Shown here: one piece after another, positions 1 to 12,384 of the stretch
Layout of the letters: each line of letters starts with the position of its first letter
Position numbering within the stretch: the stretch's first letter is position 1
DNA from: Ambrosia x helenae
Taxonomy: Eukaryota; Streptophyta; Magnoliopsida; Asterales; Asteraceae
DNA length: 64,000 nucleotides
Direction of reading: 5' to 3'
NCBI GenBank assembly: GCA_030844895.1
Contig: JAUTDX010007080.1
Coordinates: 718,814-782,813, forward strand
Position numbers and translations under genes: made by a program
The notes under the pieces: model-generated
The model's input: the letters and a program-made list of their open reading frames with translations, nothing else
What the model was told of the DNA's origin: nothing
The model's database searches: none

Positions 1-320
1 CAGAAGATTAACCAAATACATCACATTACTTTATAATTTATATTAATACAATAAGTAAGTACTTGAGACATTCTCAAAGCATATGTAATGCGGATTTTTC
101 TGTCCAATATCGGTCGCTTTGCTAGTTTACTGATACATGTTATAGGATAAACGAGGGGCAAGGAGGACCTCAAGTGATGTTGCTTTGGTGCTAGTCAACC
201 CAGGGTTTTCACTCATATCAACAGGTTCATTTAATGGACTTTTGAGCGTAAACTGCTGTATCAAACTTGCTAATGTTAGGCGCAAAGCCTGTAAGGCGAA
301 TGGAACACCAGGGCACATTC
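1..320 (-). pseudogene. 3' fragment of a CYP82-type P450 gene
   Basis: Bases 1-320 match 24226-24554 (3' flank plus last coding segment of the intact P450) in the same orientation. The coding part (127-318) holds the last 63 residues, starting at the heme-loop Cys-Pro-Gly, and differs from the intact gene by one residue (Leu for Ser). Homology stops abruptly at 320, just before the rest of the heme-binding loop, so the I helix, ExxR and PERF regions are missing. The match begins at base 1 and probably continues to the left of the window. This is a truncated duplicate and cannot give a functional enzyme. Confidence 0.9.
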
Positions 321-1420
321 ACACCACACAAAGAAACAAATGTACTCAACATGGCAACTTTATGTCACGTACCTAGGCGCAAGGCGTTTTTAAATGAAAA
401 GGCGCAAGGGAAGCAAGACACAGGTGTATTCCATGCCAAATAAAGTTGTTTTAGACCATTTTAAGCAAAACACAAATCACACCACACAAAATTGATCCGC
501 CGATTCCTTCGAATCTAGTTCCGGTGCGAAATGAAATTCATAGGAGTTGTAATCTTACTATCTTGGAACCAGAAAGAAGAGTCACGGTTAATCCTTAGGC
601 TCTTTTTGATTACGTAGAAACTTGGATGATTTTTAGTCCTAACCCCTTGTGTGATTAGTGTCCAATAAAAAGAGAAACGGGGCATAGCCAAGCATAGTGC
701 AGATATGCGTAGTGGCGAAAGGCTTACCAATTTTTTTCATCCGAAACTGTTTTGACCAGTTATCCAAGTCACGTATGACATAACGAAAACTTCCAAATTG
801 GTTCTAAACCAAACACATCACTTGAAATTTGCAACCACGCTTTCATCTACCATGGATCTGATAAACCAAGCAAATAAGCAATTAAGAGGAAAAAATGCAT
901 CAACTTTAATAATACCTCAACTCTATCCTCTCAAGATAAGATGCCATAGAATCAACCATTATGGCTTCAACAGTTAGCTCCACAAAGTTCTCCATCCAGT
1001 AACACTTCTGTTTGATTATACATTTACATAACATCTTTTGCATCAAGATCAAATATATAAAATGTATTTCAACACTACCTCAGACATCACTAAACCATTA
1101 TTTTGTAAAGAAATAAATAGACTGAATTTTTGTTTTTTCACCATGGGATAGAAACTTACTATGCATTGTGGAAAAGTGTTTAGTATATTTTCTTTATTAT
1201 TGTATAGTCATTAAACATAATAATGAATTGCATATGAACCAAAAACTTTTACCTGCAAGGCTGCAAAACGAAGCATAAACTATGGATGCGGGATAAATAC
1301 TCTCATTTCCAGTCTCCTATTTATTTTATTGAATATTGTATTAAACAACTAAATACAGATTTCAATAAAACATATTGACCCAACCTAATATTAAGATCAA
1401 ATAGCTAAACCTATGTTAAT
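321..1420. other. Intergenic, nothing recognised
   Basis: AT-rich DNA without a coding signal that I can support. Around 371-412 there are short GGCGCAAGG-type repeats like those in degraded hAT ends. The ORF of 71 codons at 515-730 has no recognisable motif. Confidence 0.5.
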
Positions 1421-2215
1421 AAGGCAGTCAAGGTTTAAAAAGGCTGAAACGGGCCTCGAGGCGTTGTCCGTTAGCCTCACGAGGCGTAAGCCTCGAGGCG
1501 GACCGAGGCGTAAGCCTCAAAACATTATTAACAATAACAAAAAATATATATGTATATCATAAAAATACACTAAATATAAAACAAAACATCATGAATATAT
1601 AAAATCTAATTTAGTAATGAAACAAACATCATAAAATAGTTTTAATAGCATTTTAATCTTTAACTTAAGTTTGGAGACCAAATGTAAACTAGTGAACATT
1701 GAGGGGGTTAAATGTAAAAATACTAAAAGTTAATAAAAACCATAATGCCACCTCCTTTTATATACGATTTTTCTCTCATCTCCCTCTGTTCTAATCCAAC
1801 CAATTGAATTTAACAATTCATCATTTTGTGGTGACATAGCCTCGCCTGCCACCCTATAGATGTCATCAATTGAGTCTAATTCGAATCAAATTCTAATTCG
1901 AATCAAAGTAGAGGGGCAGGTGTGTTTTGGTTGGATTTTGAGGTGGGAACTCGTTCCAAGTACAATTTGTGACCCGACTTGAACCAATTTTCACCACTTA
2001 GACCCAATTTTGACTTAGGTGTTGAGGCTTAAGCCTCAACGCCTCTCTCACAGCCTCACCGCCTTGGAAAGCCTCGGAAAGCCTCAGATAGGCCGAGGCT
2101 TAGGTTTCAGTTGACCCCCATGAGGCTAAGCCTCTGAGGCGTTTTTTCATAGTCTCAGCCGAGGCGTAAGCCTCGAGGCGAGCCTCAGACAACCTTTTTA
2201 AACCATGAAGGCAGT
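1421..2215. mobile_element. Non-autonomous hAT element 1 (779 bp) with TSD
   Basis: The element spans 1429-2207 and is flanked by an exact 8-bp target duplication AAGGCAGT (1421-1428 and 2208-2215), the hAT signature. Ends are imperfect inverted repeats: CAAGGTTTAAAAAGG on the left, CATGGTTTAAAAAGG as the reverse complement of the right end. Both subterminal zones are dense with the near-palindrome GAGGCGTAAGCCTC (about 1455-1520 and 2020-2185); the middle is AT-rich and noncoding. hAT transposases bind subterminal repeats, so these are probably binding sites. No transposase is present. Confidence 0.88.
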
Positions 2216-2475
2216 ATGTCTAAAAGACTTGCATAACTCAGCACGAACTGATAAAAACAAATCCATATTATATACCGACATGAGAATGGCCATTTACGAC
2301 CCTAAGTTAGTGTGAAAAAAAATCTTATTTACGAATCAATAAAATTGATGCTCATAAGCTCAAATGTTTAAGGTCTAACAAATCCAAATCCAGCATGCAT
2401 ACATGTCCCAAGCTACGTTAACATCCATACCTTCGTAAACTTCCCATAAGAGCTAAAAGCCTAACCTAAGGTCAT
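2216..2475. other. Short spacer between two hAT elements
   Basis: AT-rich DNA separating the two hAT insertions. I see no gene or repeat in it. Confidence 0.5.
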
Positions 2476-3011
2476 ATCATTTGCTAAGTAGTTAACTCGA
2501 CCGATATATCAGTGATATATCACCGATATCTCGGTTATCGGTCATCAACCGATATATCGTTACCGATATTTTGACCGATATTTTGTACCGATATTATCGG
2601 CGATATTGACCGATATTTGACCGATATCTTACCGATATTTGACTGATATATCACCGATATTCCCGATATCAGTATCTTTTTTATTAGTTCTTTTATTTGT
2701 CTTGCTTCTTATTGATGTTGCTAGTGTTTTAAGTCTTAATTGTTAATTGTCAGTGTTAAATATTAGTGTTTAAAGTCTTAATAAGTTCCCACTTGCTACA
2801 ACTGTTATTGTTTTGCACGTTGCAAGAGGTCAATGTGTTAATTGTAAGAGATTATATTTAATTGTTAGCGTTAAACTTCTATATATATGGATTTGCATGA
2901 TATAAAAATTACCGATATCCCACCGATATATCACCGCGATAACCTATATCTCAAATATCACTCCTTGACCGATATCCGATATTTTACCGCATTAACTGCT
3001 TAGATCATTTG
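2476..3011. mobile_element. Non-autonomous hAT element 2 (520 bp) with TSD
   Basis: The element spans 2484-3003 between two exact copies of ATCATTTG (2476-2483 and 3004-3011). Terminal inverted repeats are CTAAGTAGTTAA on the left and CTAAGCAGTTAA as the complement of the right end. The left subterminal zone (2500-2670) contains more than ten copies of ACCGATAT or its complement; a shorter cluster lies at 2911-2990. The centre (2680-2900) is AT-rich and noncoding. The plan matches element 1 with an unrelated motif. Confidence 0.87.
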
Positions 3012-4090
3012 TAAGCCATGCCAATCCAACAATAAAAGTCACAAAGACACAAACATTCCTATTACCACAAACTTCAAAACCTAACATGAAAGCCCTATTG
3101 AAGTTGTATAGGCGGTACCTATTTTGACTCCCAGACACAAAGCCACTGCCGTTGACACTATGATTCAAGGCAAAAGCCTAGGCTCTTCGGAATTCACCAC
3201 TACCACCTCTGACCCTTCGAATCTTGAGGTGTATATGTAAAACATTAACTGAAACCACAAAACACACATAGGTCTCACATTAGTTTCATCAGTAAAGTGA
3301 GACAAAAAGTAATCTAAATAATTTACCTTTACCGAAATCATTTTGACCATTGTTAGTCCTTGAACCTTCAAGAAAACCAAAGTTACTTTAAACCGAAATC
3401 TGTAAAAAAGGTAGCCGGAATCTCGCTGGAACCCTAGTGAGGTCACTAATATTCATTTCTAAAGTGACAGCCATCGCTAGAACCAGATTCACCTTCATCG
3501 GCTTTTTAAATCGTTGGTACCTTCAACACCCTGAACCAGGGCACGCGCCGGTGGCCGGGCGTTGGCCCCTTTTTCTCTATCTCTGTGATCTCTTTCTCTT
3601 GTTTGGATAAAGCGAAGACGGTGTTTGAAGCGGCAGAGGATGGGGAAGAGCCGGAAACGCTAACGCGCTAGACGCTCACTCTGTCATGACTCCATACCTT
3701 GGAAGGTTTCTCTGTCTATATATTTATGTGTATTTTTTTGAATCTTTGAAGACACATGTATACAGGTGTAATAGGCAAGTAAAACACCCCGAAACATACA
3801 TGAGATAACTACAATTATGATGGTTGGAGCTGTTATCAAAGGGAAGAAAAAAAGGTAGAGGCAGAAAGGATGGTGGCGCAGAAGAGGGAGCGGTAAAAAC
3901 GAAGGGCAGCTGGATATAAATAAAATATTATTAAATCAACAGTTCAAATGACCTCTCCGTTTAATATATATATAGAATTCCTCGATTTTAAAGTAAAGTA
4001 ATTATCCTATATGTTTATTTTTCAACTTTGATGAATAGTTCCAGCTTCATGTTCAGAAAGGTAATAAATATTAATGGTTTTAAGTTCGTT
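3012..4090. other. Intergenic, no gene recognised
   Basis: The segment contains CT-rich, UTR-like stretches (3560-3600) but no convincing exon. The 93-codon minus ORF at 3165-3446 has no family motif and is likely chance. Confidence 0.4.
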
Positions 4091-4094
4091 AACA

Positions 4095-4182
4095 AAAAGC
4101 GTTATGGTACAGATGGTTGAAGCATTGTTCTGTGTTGGGTGTGACCCTGGTTCGAGTCGTGTATGGAATCCGGTTTTTTTTA
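4095..4182 (+). repeat. tRNA-like Pol III promoter, possible short SINE
   Basis: An A-box-like TGGTACAGATGG (4105-4116) is followed 32 bp later by a B-box-like GGTTCGAGTC (4149-4158) and an uninterrupted T run at 4172-4179 that would stop Pol III. The spacing suits a tRNA-derived promoter. No cloverleaf or target duplication could be established, so a SINE head or degraded tRNA is as far as this goes. Confidence 0.4.
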
Positions 4183-6600
4183 TATTCCTTTATGATGCTT
4201 TCCAGGTGTCCTTATTTTGGTGTTTCCACGTTTGTTAACTGCTGACTCAACCATCCTTTGGCTGCATGTTGTATAAGCCCTTTTTTGAAACAATAAATCT
4301 GTTTTCTTTTTCAGCGTAACACCGTTTCTCTCTCTTCTTGAAAGCTCTTCCTTTTCCAGTTAACCGGAATCGGTGATCCGTCGCCTCCTTCTTTCCCTAT
4401 GATTGGCTTCTGGATGGTTGTGGCCATGGTTAGCCCTCGTCGCCGCCTCTGCCCCTATTTTGGTCTAGGGTTTTCGAACGATGGTGGCAGATCTTCAATA
4501 CCGATTGTTAATGGCGGCAATGGTGACTATTTACAATGCTAATTGTTTTTCGGTTAAAAACTCATGCTAATTGCTTCAAATCATCTTCCTTTTTGTTAAT
4601 TCTGCTCACTTTGTTTTCACGTAGATGATGTGGTTCAAGCCTTCGATTTAATCAAAATCCAAATGAGTATGACTTTTTCTAACTCTTTAGCCTGATTGAA
4701 GTTGCTTGTATTGTATAGATCGATTTCTTTGTGCATTTGAATATTGGGTTGTACAAAATCAATGTGTTTTAAGGTTTTTATTTTACCATTTCTACTCCAA
4801 CTTAGTATTCCTTGATTTGCGGGTGTTTGGATACACTGCAAAACTGTAGAAATTATGAGTTTATTTATTTCATTATTTTCTTAGCAGGTAAGATCAAAAC
4901 GGAGGCGATTTTAAGTCGATGCTATTTGAAGAGAGAAGTACCACAATGGATGTTCGTATCAGATAACATTCCTCCTTTTTATTTTCTATTTTGTTGTTAC
5001 TCTTCATTTTGATGCCTAATTAAAGCTATTGAATCATAAGCAGATGCAAAATGTTACTACATTGATACTTGATACTGTTGTAGTGAAGCAAGAGTAACTT
5101 TATGCCTATGGAGGAGGGCCTTTCGTTCTTGCTGGGGTATATTTATTAATCAATTTTGTATATGTACATATCATGTACTTATTTATTCAGTTCACTAAAA
5201 ATATTATTAGTCAAAGTGCTAAGCAATAACTGGACTTTCAGTTTTTTTTTTACTTGTAGATTATTAACAGCAAGGCCATCTTCCACAATCATATGCATAG
5301 GAATCATTCTTTCAACTATTGGTGCTGGTCTACAAAGCCTAACATGAGCTTCACGCCTGTTAGTAGCAAAACTCAATGATGACATTCTACATATAGGCTA
5401 GCTTCCTATTATACATGTCATTCTCATCATGTTTGATAACATCGTTCTTTATAATATATTTGCAATTAGCAAGCATTTTGACATTTGAAGCTCTTCATGC
5501 CTCATCTTTGGATGTTGGATGCAAACCAGTAATTTAGTGACAGTCAAACGATGCTAAAAGAAAAGGTAAAATATAAACATTAAAATACGAGTGGGTTAAG
5601 TAATGAATGAAAATGTCAAAAAATAGGTAGTAGTTGTGTAGATTATTGTGATACCAGTAAAACCTTTATAAATAATGGTTTGTCAAATATGATTACAAAA
5701 ACTATATATTTACACTCTAAAGGAATAAGCTATTTCATTTAACAAAGCGGCTCAAAAAGTTACATGCTTTAAAAATAAACTTTCGGTGATTTTTTACCCA
5801 CTTGACCCGTTTAACCCAATAGTCAATAGACCAATGAATCTATTTGTAAGAAATCGGGCCAAAGTTACTACCACTGGCATTGCTACATCAAGTGACCCTA
5901 TGAGAAACCTGAACACCGTGAAACTAACAAAATGATTAAGAGTTTTATGGTTTTATTATTAATATGCTTCTAAATTTATGATCCTGCAATGTGGAAATGG
6001 TATGCATGTTTTATGATTTGAAGGGGGTATCTCGGACTGCAATGTGGCCAGCAGGTGGCATCAGCACAAGCAAGAGGCCTCAGTTGATTTCTCTTTGTAT
6101 CACTCCCTTCTTTTATATATGCAGGTTATAAAGGAGTTATGTTGAGGTAATGGTGAATGTTTTCAGCGCTCCCTGTGAGTCAATGCTATAATCATTTCAT
6201 CTTTGATCAACATGAAGAATGTCCTATGTTTTACATCTTCTTTAAAATGTGTTTTCCTATGAGTATGATGACTTGGATATTATATGGTTTGACAAGATCA
6301 TGAGTTGGTGTACGGACCAATATATATATATCGATTATGCAGGAAACTTGCTGCATATGAAGATAATTATGATCTTTGATCTCAATCTATGACATCTGTA
6401 TTTTTGTATTTGATACATAGGAATATAGGATCAGAGAGGTATTTTTGTCGCATCATATGGGCCGTATGGTAGGGGTGAAAATGGTCATACGGGCCGTGTG
6501 ACTTTGTTGGTGGTTATTTTTTCATTTCTACACACCATATGGCTGGTCATACAACTCATACGACCATTTTTGCTCTATCTTTATGACCATTTTCGTTTTG
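4183..6600. other. Intergenic with possible decayed exons
   Basis: Mostly AT-rich, intron-like DNA. At 5101-5138 one frame reads YAYGGGPFVLAG, which resembles the glycine-rich strand of GT31-type glycosyltransferases, but a stop codon sits directly upstream and no second conserved block was found. Leader-like sequence occurs at 4315-4500. None of this supports a gene call. Confidence 0.3.
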
Positions 6601-6840
6601 ACTTTTGAGGAGGCAAAAACTTTTGCGGAAAAGGAGAACATTTACTTTATGGAAACATCAGCTCTCGAGGCGTTGAATGTTTAAACTACCTTAACAGAGG
6701 TTCTTACACATATACATCAGGTTGTAAGCCGAAAAGCACTTGAAGCACGTGAGGATCCTTCGGCGCTGCCTAAAGGGCAAACCATTAACGTTGGGTCAAA
6801 GGAGGATGCTAACAAGAAAGTTGGTTGCTGCTCTGCTTAA
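6601..6840 (+). pseudogene. RABA-type small GTPase, C-terminal fragment
   Basis: Translation from 6601 gives the last part of a plant RABA (Rab11-class) GTPase: the G5 region ending in METSALEALNV, then the C-terminal helix, the hypervariable part with LPKGQTINVG, and the prenylation tail KKVGCCSA followed by a stop (6838-6840). An in-frame TAA replaces a codon just after METSALEALNV. The G1-G4 nucleotide-binding motifs are not found upstream. Rab11-class proteins direct trans-Golgi to plasma membrane and cell-plate traffic; the dual-cysteine end would anchor the protein to membranes. Here it is a dead 3' piece. Confidence 0.82.
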
Positions 6841-7333
6841 GAATGTGATAAGGTTTATCTGAGTAAGTATCCTTTACTTCAAATTATTTGGTCCAATTGT
6901 GTTTTTTCATACAAGTTATTAGTTTGCATGTAGGATTTGAGACAATTTTCTTCAAGTACATTTGATCATGTTGAGTCTATAAGACTATCAAGTAACATAT
7001 GTGATTTCTATAGTCTATAAGACTATCAAGTAACATATTCAAGACTTTTTTTTATTTGACGTTTACCGAGTCGATAAACCGTTTGTTCACATTCTCCAAC
7101 TATATATGATCAACCGACTCTTCTACCATGGAATAGTACATGAAACATCTACCCCTTTATTGATCAGATTCAATCTCGTAGGGATCGAAACAAATAAAAT
7201 AATTATAGCCATAACTGGTGTGTTATACATCTATGATCATCTTAAAATAATTTGACACATGTGTCATAAGGTTATTTTCAATATTTGGATCTTTGGTTGG
7301 TAACCTTGCAGTTTGAAAGTAGAAGAGGTTTCT
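6841..7333. other. Intergenic, nothing recognised
   Basis: AT-rich DNA after the RABA relic. A phrase of about 25 bp (tctataagactatcaagtaa core) occurs twice at 6973-7034. No gene seen. Confidence 0.4.
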
Positions 7334-7754
7334 ATATCAGGAGATTCATATCATCATCATCATCATACTCAGTTAATCCCACCTATAGCAAAGCTAAGGT
7401 AGGGTCTGAGGAGGGTAAGATGTAGACAGCCTTACCTCTACCCCTAAGAATAGAGAGGCTGCTTCCAGTGAGACCCCCGGCTCGATGTGGTTTGGTATCA
7501 AGCCTTGGACATAAGGCACATAACACTTAGCAATCGGGACAAACCCGATCTGTGCATGTACCCCTTTGTCTTTTGGCTATCAACGCCACCACATGATGCA
7601 TGATTAACCGTCCGTCGTTTTTAACGTTATTTTCACAAAAATTAGTAAAATAACGTTAAAACTAGTGCAACTTTACTTTTGCCCCCCGAGAGCCACACAT
7701 ATATACATTATATGCGCACACCGTAAGTGGGGCGTAATATCAGGAGATTCATAT
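7334..7754 (-). mobile_element. tRNA-derived SINE, copy A, with 18-bp TSD
   Basis: The element body is 7352-7736, flanked by the direct repeat ATATCAGGAGATTCATAT (7334-7351 and 7737-7754). It ends at low coordinates in a (CAT)n run, the complement of a (ATG)n tail, so it lies on the minus strand. The conserved 3' part (complement of TCTGAGGAGGGTAAGATGTA) is a well-known plant SINE block, like that of Solanaceae TS-type SINEs. A sister copy is at 29211-29547. Confidence 0.8.
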
Positions 7755-8308
7755 ATTATTCAAAATTTTGGTCTTCTCTTTTTATCCAACATATTTTGAG
7801 TTGTTTCGGTGCACAGTGTTCTAACATGACATGTTGCAGATGCCAGTGTACACAAATTGTGAGACATTAGGAATGACGGGACGGTCGCGATGTCGTATGG
7901 CCCTGTTCCCTGTTTTTTTTTATCCGGTTTAAATGGGACTGGCGCTCCGGCTACCATCTGACGGCAACGACGTCTCTCACTCGCCTCTCTCCATGTCGGC
8001 TGTCTCTCTTTTTTTTTTTTTGGGTTTTCAGGTTTGATCATCTTTGGTTTTGGAGTTTGCTATTAACTGTGTGATGGTGAGATGCGGTTCATCGGAAAGG
8101 TGCTTGGATTTGTGTTTCGTTTTCAATTACTCCAAACCCAAATTATATTCTGGGAAGTGTTATTTTGTTTCTGTTGTTGTCATGTGAATAGCTCGATGAT
8201 GGTCTGCCTTACCTCAATTCTGTTTTGGGAGGAGTTATTTAGTTTTTGTTGTCGTTGATGATGGCACATTAATGGTTTCAACAACCACATCAAGAACCAC
8301 ATTATTAC

Positions 8309-8312
<4 letters not shown>
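7755..8312. other. Intergenic, nothing recognised
   Basis: No repeat or exon could be named. The minus ORF at 7760-8041 is basic and low in complexity, with homopolymer tracts, and is not supported. Confidence 0.35.

Positions 8313-8386
<74 letters not shown>
8313..8386. repeat. (TA)n microsatellite
   Basis: An unbroken TA dinucleotide run of about 37 repeats. It creates artificial IYIYIY reading frames on the minus strand. Confidence 0.97.
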
Positions 8387-8389
<3 letters not shown>

Positions 8390-8608
8390 TTTGCGCCAAC
8401 TTAGACGCTCGGAACACCCAGGCTGCCATATAAATTCCTTAGGCACGAGGCACTCATGTTGCTACATGTTTCATCGACTCTAGAACCCAACATGTCTCCA
8501 ATAAAACAGCCAACGCCATCATGTAAATGCCATTAAAACAGTGCAGCCAACACCAACATAAAACAATCAAACCACATCATTCTGCATCCTCTAAACGGCT
8601 CCTAAAAC

Positions 8609-8641
8609 AATCGCGCAACGCGCGATTTTGAAACCCCCTAG
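8609..8641 (+). mobile_element. Helitron 3' terminus, plus strand
   Basis: A GC-rich hairpin (8609-8627, arms AATCGCG/CGCGATT) is followed 10 bp later by CTAG (8638-8641) and a T, the standard Helitron 3' end (hairpin, then CTRR, inserted at A/T). The matching 5' TC end should be upstream, but I could not place it. Confidence 0.65.
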
Positions 8642-8683
8642 TTTTCATGATTTTCGAATATAAAGTCGCAATGTGTTCTTTTG

Positions 8684-9270
8684 CAGGCACCGCGGATAAA
8701 TGGGTGTGGGACGATGATGTGTATAAATAATTTTCGGTTGCTCACGTGAAAGAACTGTTGCGGACAGGTAAAGATATTCACCGAGACCATCTCATGAAAT
8801 GAATTGCTTGGGTACCGTTGAAAGTAAATATTTGTGCTTGGAGATCCGAGTTAGATCGGACTCCAACCAAGGATTCTTTGGCGAGACATGGAATTCCGAT
8901 TCAAGACAGCTTGTGCAGCTTGTGTTCAGCAGACAATGAAGATAAGCAACATTTGTTTATTGGGTGTGGTTTCACTTATGGCGTATGGACGTTTGTAGGC
9001 AAATGGTGTCGCTTTAACCCGACAATGATTTTCAACTTTAAAGACATCTTACAGTTGCACAAGCACTTGGTTATATTCAAATGGGCCAAGAAGGTGATCA
9101 ATGGTATTGTTATGGTTGCAGTTTGGGCGATACGGAAGGCTTGTAACTCTAAAGTTTTCGAAGGCAAGAATTCTAAGGTCATTGATGTAGTGGCGAACAT
9201 TAAAGTTTGGTCGTTACTATGGTTAAAGAGCAAGTCTAGATTCACCAATATTGAGTGTAATTGTTCATCG
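8684..9270 (+). pseudogene. LINE reverse transcriptase zinc-binding domain relic
   Basis: One frame from about 8684 reads a tryptophan-rich segment (DKWVWDDDVY), then WVPLKVNICAWR, the tract LCSLCSADNEDKQHLFIGC with its Cys/His pattern, and a trailing helical region. This is the C-terminal zf-RVT domain of plant L1-type non-LTR retrotransposon polymerases. Two in-frame stops (TAA near 8728, TGA near 8802) and the absence of RT core and endonuclease mark it as a 5'-truncated, decayed copy. The open part is 8815-9283. Confidence 0.82.
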
Positions 9271-9279
9271 GTCCAACAC

Positions 9280-9585
9280 TTGTAGCCTAGTTGGTTGAGG
9301 GCATAAAGTTTTCTATGGGAGACTTGGGTTCAATTCCCACTAGCTACATTTGGAGGACATTGGTGGAGGGGAAATGAGGGATGACCCAGCCATTGGCTTG
9401 GGTTCGAGTCCTGATCCAGACCGGTTTTACCGATTATTTCACTGTCGTGCCTTCGGGCGGGTGAATGGTCGGGTTTTCCCGGGAATTGGTGGCAATTGGT
9501 GGCCAGGGTACTCTCGAGTACCTGATTCGCCAAAAGGGTGTCCGAGAGTGCTCGTAAATTGATTCGTTGGCCGTTAAAAAAAATG
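9280..9585 (+). mobile_element. tRNA-derived SINE downstream of LINE relic
   Basis: The head has a textbook A box TAGCCTAGTTGG (9283-9294) and B box GGTTCAATTCC (9327-9337), and closes with a complementary CTAGCTAC acceptor-like end. A second B-box-like GGTTCGAGTCC lies at 9410-9420. The body is GC-rich with an imperfect inverted segment around GTACTCTCGAGTAC (9508-9521) and ends in an A-rich tail at about 9576. No target duplication was confirmed. Confidence 0.65.
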
Positions 9586-10384
9586 TCTTCGCTCTAACAC
9601 GTGGCCCACACTACTTCTCTTATTAAATCTTTTCAATTATATATAATAACTAGCTGATTACCCCGGGAAGATCCCGGGGTTGAAAAATCTAATATGACTT
9701 AATAAAAATTGATAAAAGAAGAAAACATACCAAATGTAAACTCAGTCACACGGATCAGCATTCAACTACAGGACATTCATGCAATGCAACACTCTTTGTC
9801 ATTTGCCAATAGAACTTACAAAATAAAGAAGGTATAAATATGAAAAACAAAATTAAGAGTTCATTTACTTCATGTCAACCTCTACACAATCATATTTGGA
9901 TACATTTGAATGTAACTTCTAAGCTATCACGCCATTAAGTATTCCATTGACTGATAAATAATAAGCAAAATTCTAAAGTGTCCTTTTGTTTAATGCATAA
10001 AACCTAATAAACTTCATTGAAATTCTTAAGGCAACCCGACCCAAATAAAAAATTATCATTTTAACCTGTTACACAGCCTATCCAATTCACTCAATTTTAT
10101 ACCTCACATAATATTAGTAAACAAATGAAAAGAGTAAATAACTTAAACATAATCAATCTTAGTTAAATTAAAATTTCACTTTGTACCTCTCTCCATTCAA
10201 ACGAATAGACAAATTTTAATTCAAATATAGCAAATATTCTAATTCAAACATCATGAACCAAAATTCAACTTATCAGTTACCAATAGTCATTTACTAATTG
10301 TTATTTAACATCAATACAAATGAATTAAAACTTATTGCTAGCAAAAATCTACTCAAAGTCTCAAACTACATAAACATAATCACA

Positions 10385-10868
10385 ACTCTCCAATCTCTCA
10401 CACTCAATCACTACATGTCCATAGTATTCTAATGAGTACTAACTCCTATATTCCCTAACCTAAAACCTAATCACTAATCAGCTAAAAAATCACTTAAGCA
10501 AGCTGTAACTATTTGAAAACTCATCACATCTCTCCAATCTCTCACATTCTAATGACTCCTATAATTCCTAACCTAATCAACTAAACAACCACTTAAGTTG
10601 CAAGTTGCAACCACTCAAAAACTTATCACACCTCTCTAATCTCTCACTTTTAATCACTGCATGTTTATAGAATCCTAATTACTCCTATAATTCCTAACCT
10701 AAAACCTAATCGACTAAACAATCACTTAATTAAGTAAGTTACAACAGTTCAAAAACTTATCACATGATTCATATCTCTCTAATCTCTCACATTCAATAAT
10801 TGCATGTTTATAACATTCTAACCACTCCCATATTCCCTCACCTATAACCTAATCAACTAAACAATCAC
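10385..10868. repeat. Degenerate minisatellite inside Helitron H1, left part
   Basis: About four diverged units of roughly 95-140 bp share the phrases CTCTAATCTCTCACATT, TTGCATGTTTATA, CTCCTATAATTCCTAACC and CTAAACAATCACTTAA. The array is cut by CACTA-1 at 10869 and resumes at 16040. Confidence 0.7.
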
Positions 10869-11999
10869 CACTACTAGAAAATATGTCTTCCTTGACACTT
10901 TTTTTATGACATGCCACATTTTATGACATGCAAAAGTGCATGTCATAAAAAAAATGTCATCTTTGGAAAAAAAGTGATAATTTCTTGACGTTTTTTTACA
11001 CGTGTCAATAATTTACCGTCATAAAATAAAAAAACATGACAGTTTTGAAATCGCGTGTCATGATTTTTGTCACCTAAAATCTCAAAAGTTTTCAATCCCG
11101 CACTTTTTCCATAAACCTTCCCCTTCTCTCTCTCAAATTAATCAAACCCCTCACCTAAAACCTTCCGTTCTCTCAAAAGATTTCAGAAATAAAACTCGTT
11201 CATCCCTTAAACTGCAGATTTAAACGCTGATTTCATCTCTCGCTCGCACATTTCATCGCTGATTTCAGGAATACTGAAACCCTAACCTGCAGATTTCATC
11301 CCTGATTCGTAAAGAGATGCTGAAACCCTAACCTGCAGATTTCATCCCTGCTCGTGAATGTAACCCTAACTTGATTCGTGACCTAACCTAACCTGCTCGT
11401 GAATGTAACCTAACCTGCTCCACATCGGTTAAGAAGAGGAAGCTGAAACCCTAACCTGCAGCCGAAAGAGGAAGCTGTTCATCACCATTTTTGTATGCTT
11501 CTTTCTCAACTCTGATTATTATAAGTTTTTTTTATCAGTTTTGTTAGTTCAAGTTTTCTGTATCCTCTCTCCTGTTTTTGTTGTTTATTTTTAGTTTTAA
11601 TTCGTTATTTAGGGTTTTAATTGGGATAATACTCCATATTATGATGTTAGTTAGTGTTTCTTATTGATGAAAGATATTGATAAATCAACATTACACCTCG
11701 TTCTGCTCCTGCTCGTCGGCTCGTTACAATTCTGACCTATTTGTGCTCGGTAAGTTCCAATTCTGACCTGTTTGGATATCTCCTTGCTAGATTCAGTTTG
11801 TTGTTATATTGTGGTTAGCATCAGTTTGTGACCTATTTTAGGTATTTTAGGCTCAATTAGTTTGTTTTTACATGTTGATATTAATATGGTGGTTGAAAGG
11901 CATGTTACTGTTTGTGTAGGTATTTTAGGCTCAATTAGGTATTTTAAGCTCAATTAGTTTGTCTATACATTATGGATGTTTCGGTTTCGGTCATGTTTT

Positions 12000-12384
12000 A
12001 TATGGATTTTTTAAAACATAATATCTATGAGTTTCCTCCTCTGCCCAACATTCCTGCCCTTGCAGAAGTGAACAAGGTAATAGAAGAAGCACGTGGGGCC
12101 ATGACTTTAAAGGATCAATTGCTAGATGTTGTTGATGGTTTGAACCATGAAAGCTTAAATGTTAGGTATATGGTAGCTTGTGAGTTAAGTAAACTGCTAA
12201 AATTGAAAAGGGACGAAGTCACAGTTATGGTTCACAGGGAAGGGGATTCAGATATGGATGTTTTGAGCTCTTTGATTACATCTTTACTTAGAGGATGTGC
12301 AGAAGAATCGAGAACTGTAGTCGGACAACGGCTAAAGTTGGTTTGTGCTGATTGTCTAGGATTGCTTGGAGCCGTTGTGAGGCA
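12000..12384 (+). pseudogene. ATR: ATR fragment a: HEAT-repeat segment
   Basis: The frame from about 12000 encodes a HEAT-type helical segment with phrases such as LKDQLLDVVDGLNHES, VRYMVACELSKLL and GQRLKLVCADCLG, which I recognise from the solenoid of the plant ATR checkpoint kinase. In the whole gene this block follows the UME domain. After GLLGAV the reading is cut at about 12372 and joined to fragment b, with a stop at 12386-12388. ATR is a large PI3K-like kinase that signals replication stress; this piece has no catalytic part. Confidence 0.82.

Noticed and set aside
8180..8446. Minus-strand ORFs with IYIYIY repeats
   Set aside because: They are translations of the (TA)n microsatellite.
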